A model generated the notes under the pieces. It saw nothing but the letters and a program-made list of their open reading frames with translations, was not told the DNA's origin and did no database searches. Positions 35,678-48,500 of a stretch of 64,000 nt of DNA are shown here, piece by piece; within the stretch, counting starts at the first letter, position 1; the number at the start of each line of letters is the position of its first letter. The stretch is taken from positions 1 to 64,000 of the forward strand of contig ARYC01000253.1 of the NCBI GenBank assembly GCA_000711775.1, given 5' to 3'. The translations under genes and the position numbers were made by a program. The DNA comes from Oxytricha trifallax. Its lineage: Eukaryota > Ciliophora > Spirotrichea > Sporadotrichida > Oxytrichidae.

Positions 35678-38340
35678 TCACTCTTAACCTATAAATCTTA
35701 AATTGTAAGTCCTTTTATTCCATTCAGGCATGATTTTTGAATATTCTCCTGGGCCAGGCTATTTATTAGTTTTTTAGTCCTTTTCTTTAGTACAATTATT
35801 GAACCCCAAAAGCTTTGTTTCATTTTTAAATCTCTCCTCTTTGGGTAAGTTTGGATGATTTTACTTCCCTAAAGGTAACTTTTAAAAGTTATTGTTCATT
35901 CTAATATTCTAGTTTTGCTTCTCTGCTCTCATTAAATATTAGTTCGCTTAGTTTTGATCGTCTTCTGTTTTACTTTAAATGGACTAATATTAGACTATAG
36001 ATCCATCTACTTTTCCAAGACCTTGCTTGAAATAATCTTTGTATATAGCTTTAAACTTTTACTTTTTAGTCTCTATGACTTAATCGTGCTCTTCTTTCTC
36101 AAGTTCTTTATTCCCACCCATCATATAGCATTACTTGCTAGTCTTATGATTACCAAGATCGCTTTATTATTAGATATCAGTATTTGTCAATATACGAGGT
36201 GTTTTGGATTTAAAAGTTGAATCTTGGAAATTTTTCTTTGAGATTAGTTTGTCTCTTATATAAGTCCCTGGGGCAGGATTACTTCTCTATTCTACAAATT
36301 GCTAGTCGTAAACTTTGAATCTTTATTCTTTTGGTATCAAAATTCCAGTGACTTTTTCTGTTTATTACACGATTTAGTCAAATTCTGATCTGTATGGATT
36401 GTAATTGCCAGGAGCTGGCTTCGTTTGAACTAATATTGTTTGGGATTTTGAACTTATTTATGCTTGACCTAAGTGTGAATTTACAAGTGAGTTTACTTTA
36501 TTTTCTTATGTTTCAATTAATCTGGGGGAAGGAATATAAGTGAAATTTTGAGTGTCAAGAGCAGGTTTACCAATTTAAGAGAAAATATCAATGCCAGATT
36601 TTTAAGAAGCGAAACTAGAAGTATAATTTTAGAAGTAATTTTGCCTGTCTTGAGATACTTCATGATTGTAGTATCCAGGGCCAATTGCTTATCCTTGTGT
36701 GGATATATCAAAACATAAAATAAATATAGGATTATGATAATGGAATTGCTCTTAAGAATCTTTAGGTTGATGAACCAAAGAATTAATGACTTTTCCTTTT
36801 AGTGAATTTCTTGAATGTTGATTAATTTTAGTTATTGAAGTAAAAATATAATAGTTTACTATAAAATACTAAAATATTTATACGAGCCTGGTCCAGGTAA
36901 AGCATCATCATCTGATTCTAGATACTCTAAAATAAATAAAAGAATACTCATCTTAATTATCTTCATCAATAAATTAAGATGTAATCGCCGGTCTTTGCTT
37001 TTAATATTTCTAATTAGTTTTTAGAAGAGTAGATGCACTTTAGGATTTCTTCATTTATGACTTTAAATAAAAATAAATAAGCATCATTTACTATACAATA
37101 AACTTTGCTTCTTACCTTAGTTTTCTTAAATCTAAAGCTTATAACTCTGGTTACAATGCATCCTTTTCTGCCTCTGGTACATCAAATATAGTCTTTCTCT
37201 CTACTTTTGATTTTCCCCAAATACCTCCTTTTTGCTTAATAAATTAAAACAATTATTAAACCTATCTATTAATTAAGTCTTTTTGAGTCGATGGCTCAAT
37301 CCTTGGGGTGTAAGATGCTGGACTTACAACTTAATTAATTTCTTGTTTAATTTACAAATATTCTTTTAACACTAAATCTCTTAACTTCATTTGGCTTTTT
37401 GACCTAGATTTATGCAGTAAAATTCCTTGTTATTCATCTAAAAAATGCCCATTCTTTTATTCTTGATTAGTATTATACTAACATATGATATTTTGAGATA
37501 AATTAAAGATAAAATGCTTTGTATATTTTAAACTAACCTGGTCCTGGTACGATTTCGTTTTATTTGATCAGTTAACTAAAATATGATTGTTTTGTGGGGT
37601 AGAGTCTATATTTAGGCCCATTGACCAGGTTAGTGTCAACTGTCGTGGTGTGGACTATATTTTTAGGTAAGTAGCCTTAAACTCTCTTTTTAATTTGATT
37701 ATCTTCCATAATCAAAACTCAAAGAATTATAAAATTAAATTATTGATATAATTAATTATTTTTGGTATTTGATTACAAATATAAATTTGAATTTAAATAA
37801 AAAATTACAATTTAGTAGAAATTATTAAAATTATCACCTATAATATTGAATTTTATTCTTACCAGATACGTTTCATTTATTTCTAAATTTTAGATTTATA
37901 ATAAATTTATTCAATATTTCTTTATAAATAAAAGGTTAAAGATAAAATTGTGAAATATTTCAGTAGCTTTAATATATGTTAGATTCATATTTAAACACAA
38001 TTATATTGATTATCATGAAAGATATTAAGATTCTATTATTTTACATTTATAAATAATCAGGGTTTAAAAATGTAATATGTACCAGGTTCATAGATATCAT
38101 GAAATACCTGAGTTTGTTTAAAACTGGATGGAAGTTTATATTGACCAGGACCTGGTGAATGATTGGCAAAGCCTGCTTAATTCAAAGTCTCCGAGGGATC
38201 AAGCCTCGTTTATTTGGTGTTAAAGGGAACTTAACCTATATTTAGACTTTCTTTGTTTACTGAAGACTACTTCAGAGAGTCATAGTGTCCTGGGGCAGGG
38301 AGGCATTCTTAAATTTGGGAAATTTAATTGTTTAAGAACT
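35678..38340 (-). CDS. STPGR (SHIPPO/ODF3-like) PGPGxY-repeat protein
   Basis: The minus strand encodes at least eight copies of the sperm-tail PG-rich repeat, each at the start of an exon-sized block: PAPGHYDS (38290), SPGPGQYK (38150), VPGPGQFK (37540), LPGPGSYK (36890), IGPGYYNHE (36680), PAPGNYNP (36405), PAPGTYI (36265) and PGPGEYSK (35750). It ends at TGA 35678. Family members bind along ciliary or other microtubules, and several are luminal proteins of axonemal doublets. Introns lie between most repeats. The start codon was not resolved and may lie slightly beyond 38340. Confidence 0.82.
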
Positions 38341-38768
38341 AATGACTTGAAGATTTTGGAAAGAGCTAGTTTTTTTAATTGGATTTCTCAGATAAGAATA
38401 CAAATGCAATTTATTTGCTTTTAGAGTGAGATTGGATCTCCTGATTTTTAAATTTAAAGTTCCGTCAAATCAATTAAATATATAATATAACTACAAGTGT
38501 CTTAAAGCTTAATTAATTTGAGTAATATCTAAATCTAACAAACTAAGAAATTCCATTATTTTTTTTTTTATAAAGTTTTTCTTTAGAATATCTCTTAATA
38601 TTTTTTCATATGAGTTGCAAAGCTGTATGAATAAAAAATGACAAGGATTATTAAATACTTTGCTTATATAATATGATGAAGTATTAATTTCAACTTTTTA
38701 TTTTAAATTTGCAATACCACACCCTTATAATTTAATTACAAATCATTAAATAACAGGCATCTACTACT
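38341..38768. other. Intergenic AT-rich stretch
   Basis: No gene recognised; it should contain the 5' ends of the two flanking divergent genes. Confidence 0.35.
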
Positions 38769-40117
38769 ATGGATCTAAATTTGTATCTTTATAATAATTA
38801 TCAATTATTAAGAGTTTATTCCATTTTTATATTGAAAAAGTTTACTAGATAAAACTCCCATAACCACCTAAGACATTCCAAAATTGAGCGCTCTCTGTGT
38901 CGGCAGTTTCGTATTTTTTTGGATTACTTATTACGTTTCATACGCTGTTATGAGTCTCTGGAAATCCAATAAAATATACCAGGAATTATCACATGAGAAA
39001 AAGGCTGATTATGTTAGTCGCATCGTAGCAAATATACATGCAGTAATCTCAACAACACTAGCATTCATGATCATTTTCTGCACATGGTAGGTATATATGA
39101 AGATTTTAATGGGTTTGTTTATAGTGATAAGGGTAAACCTTAAAAATAATCATATGCAGTTTAACAATATTAATCGAATTATCATGATTAGAGTTTATCT
39201 CATTCATAGTAAGCGATGAATGCTTAATGCATCCTTCTAAATTCCATTCCTATGTCATGGTGCTATCATGTGGATATTTAATTTACGATACCTTGGTCTG
39301 CTTCTTCTTAATGTAAGTATATAACGAACCTTACCCCCAAAACACCTACCCTTACTGGTATTGATATAATATAATGACACAATATTACGTAATATTTACA
39401 CTCATTTTTAGCAAGGACAAGTCTGGAATTATGTTATAAACATACATCCATCACATTTTGGGATTAATTGGAGGTTTTGGGTCTGTATTCGCTGGATATT
39501 GTAACACTCCCATTAGTGTAAGAGATATTAGCTTAAAAAACTTACTTATTTTGATTATAGTCATCATCATTTAATGAAATATTCTAATATATAGATCACT
39601 TCTATTTTCATAGAATGAAATGTCTCTATTTTATATAAGTAAATTTAAAATTGATAACAGAAATTTCCACTCCTTTTGTAAACTACAGACAAATTATTTT
39701 GACCTAAAAGAAAGCTGATTCTCCTTGGTACACAATTAACTCGCTGTTATTCGCAGGCTCTTTCTTCGTCTTTAGAATACTCTTTTACCCAATAACAATC
39801 TGGAGACTTTACATCGGTGTGAATCTCTTGAGAACCCCAGTAAGTTTATGAATTTGATTGTCAAAATCTTGAAAAAGTGTTATGAAAGTAATACACAGGC
39901 TCTATTAAATACTTAATTTCTTAACCTTTCTTAATAGGAATTCGCTCATGTTGAAAGCTGGAAGTTGACCATTACATACATATTGGCTACTCTTTACGTT
40001 TCGATGTACTTCTTGCAAATATTCTGGTTCAAAAAGATTCTTGCCCTGGTCACAAGAGCCGTCTCTAGAAAGCCCACTGGCACAGCTAGACCTCCAAAAG
40101 ACAGAAAGAATGAATGA
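38769..40117 (+). CDS. TLC-domain (TRAM/LAG1/CLN8) multi-pass membrane protein
   Basis: Exons run in order: VGSFVFFWITYYVSYAVMSLW (38900-39090), ECLMHPS...YVMVLSCGYLIYDTLVCFF (39215-39312), KDKSG..LQTYIHHILGLIGGFGSVFAGYC (39415-39518), SPWYTINSLLFAGSFFVFRILFYP (39715-39842) and a last exon ending at TGA 40115. The His pair of YIHHILG and the preceding YDT motif match TLC-domain signatures. The five visible hydrophobic segments fit the usual 5-7 spans. Introns of about 50-200 nt have GTAAGT or GTAAG donors. An in-frame TAA within the YIHH exon confirms TAA=Gln. The start codon is uncertain. Confidence 0.85.
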
Positions 40118-40808
40118 GATTAAGTTTGTATTCGAACCACGAATTTCAATCAATCTATTAAAAATATATTAGAAAATATAAGCCATAATAATCTATCAAA
40201 GCATCAATTTTACAATACTATGGAATGTCAAACTTAATAGAAGTTTATCATAAAATGCTCTGATAGATCGGATCATTATCAATTAACAAAAGAAATCTAA
40301 TTTTTTTTAATTTCCCAAATATAAATTTTTTGTTCTATTAGAAATAAATAATCATCTATAAGTTTATGGAAATAAAAAATATTAGGAGTATTACGTAATC
40401 TTAATAGAGTTAATTGCATTTTATCTTATAAAAAGAATAGAAATTACTTGAAAAATTTTCTTAAAATTAAAAAAAAATTTTTCTTAGTTTCAATCTTAAA
40501 AAGTTTTATTATGTAATTGATTAAATTTTAATTTCTCTTGAGACAGATTATTATTTAGTTAATTTACTATTACATTGCTGTAAAATTAATTCATATAATA
40601 GATTTTATCATAATAACTCCAATTGATCTAATATTTTATCTTATAAAACTAATTTTATATTATATCAATTAATCTAAAGAATTTTACTTTTAAAAAAATG
40701 ATAACAAATTTTTCCTACTTTTAATTAGGCTTATTATTCCATATTTTCCTTAATTACAATATTAATTTAATTAAATTAAAACATTTTAAAGACAATTTCA
40801 GAAAACTA
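40118..40808. other. Intergenic AT-rich stretch
   Basis: No gene recognised. Confidence 0.35.
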
Positions 40809-42984
40809 ATGGCTACGATTATATTAAAGAAATTATGGTATTATAGCGATAAACACCCTGTGTTATAACAAATATTTCAACATTTCATTCAATTTGACAT
40901 ATTTATTTAATTTTAAATTATATCTAGATCCATTTCTACAGCAATGCTAGGTGGTCTTGCTGATTTCATATGCTAGAACCTTGAAAAATATTACAATACA
41001 GATTAGAAGAAGCCCTATGATTTCGTTAGGACTGGAAGATTTTTTGGATTTCATTTAGTTTTAAATGGACCGTGGCTTCACTTACTATATTCTAGAGTAT
41101 TACCTTTGATTGGTACTGATTAATGATTTATCTTTTTTTTAATTAAAATAAAGTTTAATTTTTATTTATATATTTAAGACTGTATTTAAAAGTAACATCA
41201 TTTTAAATTTATCATATTTTATCTTAAAAATTACCTTAAAATATTAGCTAAATGATATAAAATTAAATTTTTAATTAATTTCTTTGATTTATTATTTCTT
41301 ATTTATTTTTGATTCATATTAAATAAACCCCTTCTACTGATAAAGGTTATAAGACTGTTTATTCTGACCGACGAAGCCGCCCTCCCCCCCTCCCCCCTCA
41401 GCCGAGACCCCTTCATCAACCGAGACCCCCTCCCCCCCTCAAACCGAGAATCCCCTTTTATTATAGTCTTTTTATGAATTTTTTTTTTACTCAGAATAAA
41501 TTTCTTGCCCTTCGGGCTGATATTACTATCAAAAATAAATTTTGATAAGTTCCTCTACGTCCGTCGACTTTTGTTTAGAACATACTCCCCTTAGGGAAAT
41601 ATTTATAATAAGGTTTAATTTTGACTATCATGATTAATAATATGATTTAATTGATAGACATAAATTTGAATTCAAGATTTTTTATAACATAAATCACTTA
41701 CACTCTACTATATAGTAAAAATTAAGATAAAAAATTTTCCTACTATTTTTAACTTTATTTATATAAAACTTTTATTATTATTAATTATTTAGTTAATTAC
41801 TATTAAAATCATATTTTATTCATACATATATTAAAATGGTAATCCTAAACATAAAAAAATTGTCTTTAATTTTTCAATAAATTAAGCATAAGAAATAAGA
41901 TTATAATAGTAATTAACTAAATAATTAATAATAATAAAAGTTTTATATAAATAAAGTTAAAAATAGTAGGAAAATTTTTTATCTTAATTTTTACTATATA
42001 GTAGAGTGTAAGTGATTTATGTTATAAAAAATCTTGAATTCAAATTTATGTCTATCAATTAAATCATATTATTAATCATGATAGTCAAAATTAAACCTTA
42101 TTATAAATATTTCCCTAAGGGGAGTATGTTCTAAACAAAAGTCGACGGACGTAGAGGAACTTATCAAAATTTATTTTTGATAGTAATATCAGCCCGAAGG
42201 GCAAGAAATTTATTCTGAGTAAAAAAAAAATTCATAAAAAGACTATAATAAAAGGGGATTCTCGGTTTGAGGGGGGGAGGGGGTCTCGGTTGATGAAGGG
42301 GTCTCGGCTGAGGGGGGAGGGGGGGGGAGGGGGGTCTCGGTCAGAACAACTGTTGTTAAGAAGATAATGTTCCTAAGTTTAAAGTATTAATTAATGCTAT
42401 TAAAAATTTTGAGCTGAGTGTTTTTTATTGTAAATGCCACACGTTTTTTTTATTTTGTAAAGTTTATTTCTATCATTTATTTCACATGGTGTATTCTTCT
42501 TTGCGATGAGTTAACTAGAGGGGCACACAGTAGAGTACTCCATAGAGGAAGTCAATCGAAAGTTAGTCCCTACTGTAACTACTGGCTGGCAATACTGGCC
42601 ATTGGTATAAATGATCAATTTCAAGTTGGTACCTCCATACTTCTAAGTCTTTTATGCAAATAGTATATTTAATTAAGTAAGGAATTTTGGAATTAAAAGA
42701 TACACTATACATACTCATGTATTCATTTTAAAAAAGAAAGATTCAGATAATAACCCTGAAATCTTATAACGTATAAAATTATTGATAGTATGGGAGTAAT
42801 ATGGAACGCTTACCTATCATATGTAAAAAATAATAACTCACATCACCACAAACATCTATTAAATTCACAAATTAGTTAAGATCAAGTTATCGATTTGTCA
42901 TTAAAATAAGAACTTGAGAATAAACTATCTAGTAAATATTTATGCTAATGCTGCTAACTTGAAAGATGTGTCAAGATAGTATGA
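40809..42984 (+). CDS. Mpv17/PMP22-family membrane protein
   Basis: ATG 40809 encodes LKKLWYYSDKHPV, the conserved N-terminus. A 66-nt intron (40862-40927) joins to MLGGLADFICQNLE and RTGRFFGFHLVLNGPWLH...LLYSRVLPLI. A roughly 1.25-kb intron (donor near 41105, acceptor near 42363) contains the 989-bp palindrome. After it come EDNVPKFKVLINAIK, GVFFAMSQLEGHTVE, KLVPTVTTGWQYWPLVQMINF and, after another intron, GVIWNAYLSY (42785-42820), all hallmark Mpv17 segments. It ends at TGA 42982. Family proteins sit in peroxisomal or inner mitochondrial membranes. The join around 42400-42460 contains one TGA and was not resolved. Confidence 0.85.
41354..42354. mobile_element. 989-bp palindrome inside an Mpv17-gene intron
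   Basis: The element at 41360-42348 has ends TATTCTGACCGA and TCGGTCAGAACA, which are inverted with one mismatch. ACTGTT lies on both sides (41354-41359 and 42349-42354), a likely 6-bp target duplication. Each arm begins with long C-rich or G-rich runs (e.g. CCCTCCCCCCCTCCCCCC). Inner arm sequence is almost identical between strands. Because it lies between a good donor and acceptor, splicing could remove it from the transcript. Confidence 0.9.
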
Positions 42985-43262
42985 TAAAAAGAATGATAGA
43001 GACTATAGTAAAATGATAAAAAACTTCAAATTGTCAAACAAGTTTTAGAATATTAATATTTTTAAGTAAGAATTGTAATACTGAACACACAAAAAATGAA
43101 CGAGTACAACGTCTTAAAAGTGAGATTAACAAATGAAATTTCATAGTTTAATTTTATCGAATCTAATTTATTAATCACATACTTAAATTCATAAATATAA
43201 AGAATTTGCCTTTAATGTATTTTAATTTAACTATTTTTAAATTGCAAATAAATCTTAAATCT
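42985..43262. other. Intergenic between convergent genes
   Basis: Short AT-rich stretch between the Mpv17-type gene and the end of the coiled-coil gene. Nothing else was seen. Confidence 0.35.
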
Positions 43263-45395
43263 TCATTCTATACTTTTAGATAAATCGATTCCTGCTGCTA
43301 TGTCCCTATTATTCTTAACGTCTACAGCTGCTATAGCTAAGTACCTAATCATGTTCATATTTTCGACTTCATCCTCTAACATTCCTATGTTTTAAGACAT
43401 CACATATCATAATTATATAATAAATGAAAATTTTGAAGTTATGGTTTAGTTTTATTAATTCACATTAGAGTTATTAAGCTTGTAATTAGAATTTAGAAGT
43501 TTAAGTCCCTTTTATATAAGATTTGAATCCCTTGTTTCTATTTCATGTACCTCCCCGTCGATAAATTTCCTCAAATTATGATTTTCTTTATTGACTTTTT
43601 TCACTTGCAATTCCAGATTCTCTATCCTCTCAATTAAGCTTTGGTTTTGAATCTTCTCCTCAATTAAATGTCTATGCATTACCTTAGTCTCTTTAATTTT
43701 ACTACTCATTCTTTCCTGCAAGTCTATAAGTTCATTTTCCTTGCTCGAGAGTGAAATTTTAAGTTCTTTGACTACAGTCTCCAATCTTTCTAGAAGGGAG
43801 CGTTGCTGCTTAGTTTAAGTAACCTTTTCTTTCATGTAATCCTAATCATCTTACATTTGATTTAGATGCATCCTAAGGATTTCGTTGTCCTTTTTCATTA
43901 TGATAAGTTTTGAGAGCTCATGCTTAAGCTCTTAAATTTCTTAATCTTTATCGTTAATGATTGCCATAACAGAATCGTAAAAGGAATGTCCTCTTAGAAA
44001 CACGATTTTCTTAATTGATTTGTCTAAGAATTCACATTCATCATCTACATTCAAGTTCAATTGCTACACTTAAGTAAACTAGTTATTAATAAGCTCTATC
44101 ATTCCTTCGATTGAGTCATGATTAGTACAAGGTTGATCTTTAATTCCCATATTTTTCTGACCTACTTTGCAGAAGCAAACTGGGTCATAATTTGGTATTT
44201 GCAAATCGAAATTTGCAGCATCCTCTTCATCATCTAAGAAATCCAAATTTTAAAGTAAATTCCATCTCTTGCTTGAACCCTCAAAACCTGCCTTTTATTT
44301 CTTCTCATCAAATGTTTTTGATATAGAAGATGAATCAATGTTTATAACACCCTTATCTAAAGTGCTATTTTGCTATAGTTTGGGCCTAAAATTTATCCCT
44401 GTACTCATAGGATCCTCACTACTCTCATTTATGATAGAGTTTTCAAGATTGCTGAATTTTGTCACATAATTTGTAGGATTTTAACTTATTTTAGACGTAA
44501 TTTTCTTTCTAAGTGTAGTATTTAAGAATCTTTTCTTAGCTTCTTATAGTGCAACATCATAAGATGGTGAAGCTAATTTTACCAATTATTCATGAGTCAT
44601 ATCTAAGATTGAAGATTGTTCCATAAGAGCAATAGTCTTTTTGTTAGAATTCTTATTAGAGGTACTTATTGGATTCATTTTTAGGTATGTATCGAATATT
44701 GAAGGGAGTTTCCCTGATCTTTAATCCTAGCTATAGTTCATAGATTAAGCCAAATCTTTTCGTTATTTACTTGAAACAGCCAGAGAAGTTTAATAGGTGG
44801 TTTATGTAAAGTTTTTACTTTCAATGTTAATATTTATCCCATCTATACTTCTTTTAGTAATTCCTAGGCTTGTGCTTTGATTCGAGTTCCTTAGAGCTTT
44901 ACCAAATAGCTGATTTTTATTGTCTGAAAGTTCTTGTTTGCTTCTTTAGTTTAAATCGTAAAATTTTTAGTATTCAGGTCTTAAAATATTGTCAGTTGAT
45001 TGATTAATCAAGTTAGCATAATTCATGTTTATTGATTCGTACTCTGTCTCTTTTATTTTACCGTTTTTATTCTTACTATGTGGTCCATGCTGGCTTGGGC
45101 TCCTAACTTAAGGTCCCAAATCAAACTATGTTATTTGAATTTTTGCTGCCCCAATTTTGCTCTTCCCATGAGCCAGACCTCCACTCATTTATAAAACCGA
45201 CTCATTTAATTTCAAGGAATTTACTGGACTCACTTGCTCACTCTTGAAATTCAATTGTTTTCTTATACTTGTATTGAAAAGTAAATATTTTGCTTTGTTA
45301 TCTGCGATTGCTGATGGGAGAGAAGTTTAGAGCTCTTTTTTATTGTTTAGTCTTGAAACTTAACCGAAATCCTTTTTAGCTTCTGTTAGTAACAT
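43263..45395 (-). CDS. Coiled-coil protein, about 660-710 aa
   Basis: ATG 45395 opens one continuous frame (TAA/TAG=Gln). The N-terminal two thirds are polar and disordered, rich in N, S and Q. From about 44230 the sequence becomes structured: DDEEDAANFDLQIPNYDPVCFC. A long coiled coil follows (ELKHELSKLIIMKKDNEILR...RSLLERLETVVKELKISLSSKENELIDLQERM..., about 43520-43960). The frame reaches a TGA at 43407, then continues in frame into MLEDEVENMNMIRYLAIAAVDV and ends at TGA 43263. Since TGA appears to be a stop in this half of the window, that TGA probably lies in an intron. The likely role is structural. It is divergent from the J-domain gene, 130 bp away. Confidence 0.75.
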
Positions 45396-45525
45396 TATGG
45401 TTTAAAAAGATAGTAATATTTTGGAATATAATTAAAATTATTATAATAATTTAAAGTAAACTAAATCTTTAAAAATTTATAATATTTAAAAGTATTATAT
45501 TAAAAGGTTTACTTAGATTATAGCA
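45396..45525. promoter_or_regulatory. Compact divergent promoter region
   Basis: Only 130 bp separate the ATG codons of two divergent genes (45395 minus, 45526 plus). The stretch is AT-rich and must hold both start regions. It contains TATAATTTAAAA-like runs. Confidence 0.5.
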
Positions 45526-48500
45526 ATGGATAAAACAGAGACAGTTATAAGTTAGAAAAATGATTAATTTATTGATAATGAAATAATCGATGAAACTTAA
45601 TTGTAAAATTTATAGCAAGATATTTATGAAGAAATTGAAGATTAGAAGCAAGTCAATTTATATAATTATGTGTTTAATTAATAATTTTGCTGAGGTCTTA
45701 TAGTCAATTATTGATGGTCCATAATTAGTTCCATAAAATTATGATCTTAACAAAAATCAAAATCATGATATCTCAAATTAGAATGATCAGGCTCTAATCT
45801 AAAATAATAATAAAAACGTGAATAAGAGAGAAAATGAAATTATTGATTCGTAATTATAAAATGAAGAAATTAATAAAGACAATAATATTCCTTTGTAACA
45901 AACATCATCGAATTAAAATGAAAAAATAATTCAAAAATTAACTCCTCAACCTCAAAAGATTGATACAGATAAGTTAATTTGGATTCGTAAATCTGAATAA
46001 GTATTGATAGAGGAAAGTTATGGCTCTCATTTTTTCTATAAATACCTTATGACAGTTCAATAATCATAGAGTGAGGTATTTTTAGATGAGGAAATCTAAC
46101 ATTTATGCATTATTCTGAATGTAAAAGAGTTATTCACTGAAGAAGCTTGGAAAAGCCTTGACTAAATCGATGTATTTTTAACATCAAAGTAAGTGATATT
46201 GTAAGAATACATTTAATTTTGGAAATTACTATGAAATTAAATAATTAGAATATCAAAATCTTGGCAGTTAACTTTCTGGAAACCTAGACTACATGGTACT
46301 TGTTCGATAGAGAATTTAAAATCTGCTGGACTTTAATATTAGCGGTACCCCTCTATCGCATACCTGGAGCGAGTTAAATTGAGTTTAATATTGGTTGATT
46401 TTTTAATTTGAATTTGTTGCCAAAATTAAAGTCGAGTTATCTCGATTCAGGAATGCGATAGAGGGGTACCGCCATTATTAAAGTCCACTGATTTTAAATT
46501 GTCTATCGAACAAGCACCATATTTTCTAGGTTACCAGAAATTTAACTGTCAAAATTTTGATATTTTAATTATTTAATTTCATAAATTTCTCAAATAAAAT
46601 GTATTCCTATAATAATACTGATTATTTTGTTATTTTAACACTTATTTATTTATAGTTGGGATGAAAGTGACAAAAAGCCCATTCAAAGATCAAAGCAGAC
46701 ATTTACAGAGAATTGGAAAGTAAGTTTAATTATTTAAGTTTCAAACTATAGAAAGCTTTGTAAAATAGTGGTTTGATTGGTAGCATTGAATTGAACAGCT
46801 TCCACCTTAAAATAAATGACCTATATCCTGATACTCTTGATGAAAATTAAAAACCAAGCTTTGAGTAAAATTGGGTGCTTCTCGAAAACCTAAAAACATA
46901 TGCACTTTGGGCTCATCCATTTGTGAGCACAGATGATATCATGGATGAAGATAAAAATGACTCAGAAAGTCAGATAATTTAAAGTAAGAAATAGAGTAAG
47001 ATTATATATTAATCTGTAGGGTACATAAAGTGGAATAATGTAACTTCAGATTTTTAATAAATTCACTAGCTGTTCACTTCAGAACTTAATTATCTTGACA
47101 AACTTTTGCAGAGTTTAATTGATGATTTTAAAGCACAAATTAACTCTGTTATTTCCATTCAAGATATGGAATAGAAAGAGCTCTAAAGATCTTTTGTGTA
47201 TAAAAACTAAAAATCAAATTCTCAAAATAATACTACTAACTTAAGTTCCTCAGATTAAATTATAAGACTGAGGACCTACCATAGAGAGGAATTGGACACT
47301 TTAAAATAGCGTCAATTTGCTATAATTTCTTACATTAGAACTTGTATGAGAGGTATATAGTAGACATTTGATGAAATTCAACAAGGGAAATATGATAAAT
47401 ATGAGGTGGTCAAATGCTAGCATTGCTAAAGAATTTTAAAAGTACAGAAGTACGAAGAAAATAAAAATCAATTAGTAAGCGCAAAAAGTACATCGGATGG
47501 TTAAAATTAGATATAATCAAGATATTCTTAGAAAAAGAATAAGAAAAAACGGCTATGAGGTAGTATCCTCCCCCCCCTAATGTATACTTTTCTTTTTGTA
47601 GTCTGATAGAGTTTTTGACGCTGAGTAATAGTAGCTGATGAACATGGAATGTGCGAGCAATAGTTTTGGAGCTATGGCCTCATCAAAGTCACTTTTTATA
47701 TATAAAAATCATTATAAATTTGACTAAAATTATCAAATTTTTCACAAAATATAATTTCTCTAAAATTAATGATTTAAGCAGTTTTTAACTATTTTAACAA
47801 ATTATATCTAATTTATTATAATTTTATAAAGTGAACTTTTGTAGTCTTTATGAAATCTTAAATGAAAATTTAAAATAATTTTTAAATCACTTTATAAGAA
47901 TATAATAAATTAGATATAATTTGTTAATACAGTTAAAAACTGCTTAAATCATTAATTTTAGAGAAATTATATTTTGTGAAAAATTTGATAATTTTAGTCA
48001 AATTTATAATGATTTTTATATATAAAAAGTGACTTTGATGAGGCCATAGCTCCAAAACTATTGCTCGCACATTCCATGTTTATCAGCTACTATTACTCAG
48101 CGTCAAAAACTCTATCAGACTACAAAAAGAAAAGTATACATTAGGGGGGGGGAGGATACTACCTCATAGCCGAAAAAACAATTGAAAATCAAACCAGAAA
48201 TGTATCTTAAGTAATAAGAAGACATTACCAAAAAAATACTTAAGATAGTGAAATAATCTTAAGACGATAAAATTGAAAATATTGTTGAAGACATTCATAA
48301 AAGTTAGCAAACAGTTATTGATGGGTCTATTAATAACTTGAAGTAACGACCTATACAAGAGGATCAGTTTTTATTCAAAATTATTTATATATTGTCAAGT
48401 TCTATAAATTCTTTAATGATTAATATTAATTTTGATAATAGTTAGAAGAACAGCCTCTCAAAACCAAAAAGCCAATATAGTCATATCTAAAGAAATAAAA

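Noticed and set aside
41360..42348. Palindrome as an insertion directly in an Mpv17 exon
   Set aside because: A frame across ACTGTT looked possible at first, but the homologous reading resumes at EDNVPKFK after an AG at about 42363, with a donor near 41105, so the element is intronic.
45894..45907. Exact TGTAACAAACATCA copy as a promoter or transposon end
   Set aside because: It lies inside a well-supported exon of the J-domain gene (LQQTSS) and is probably a chance match in Gln-rich coding sequence.
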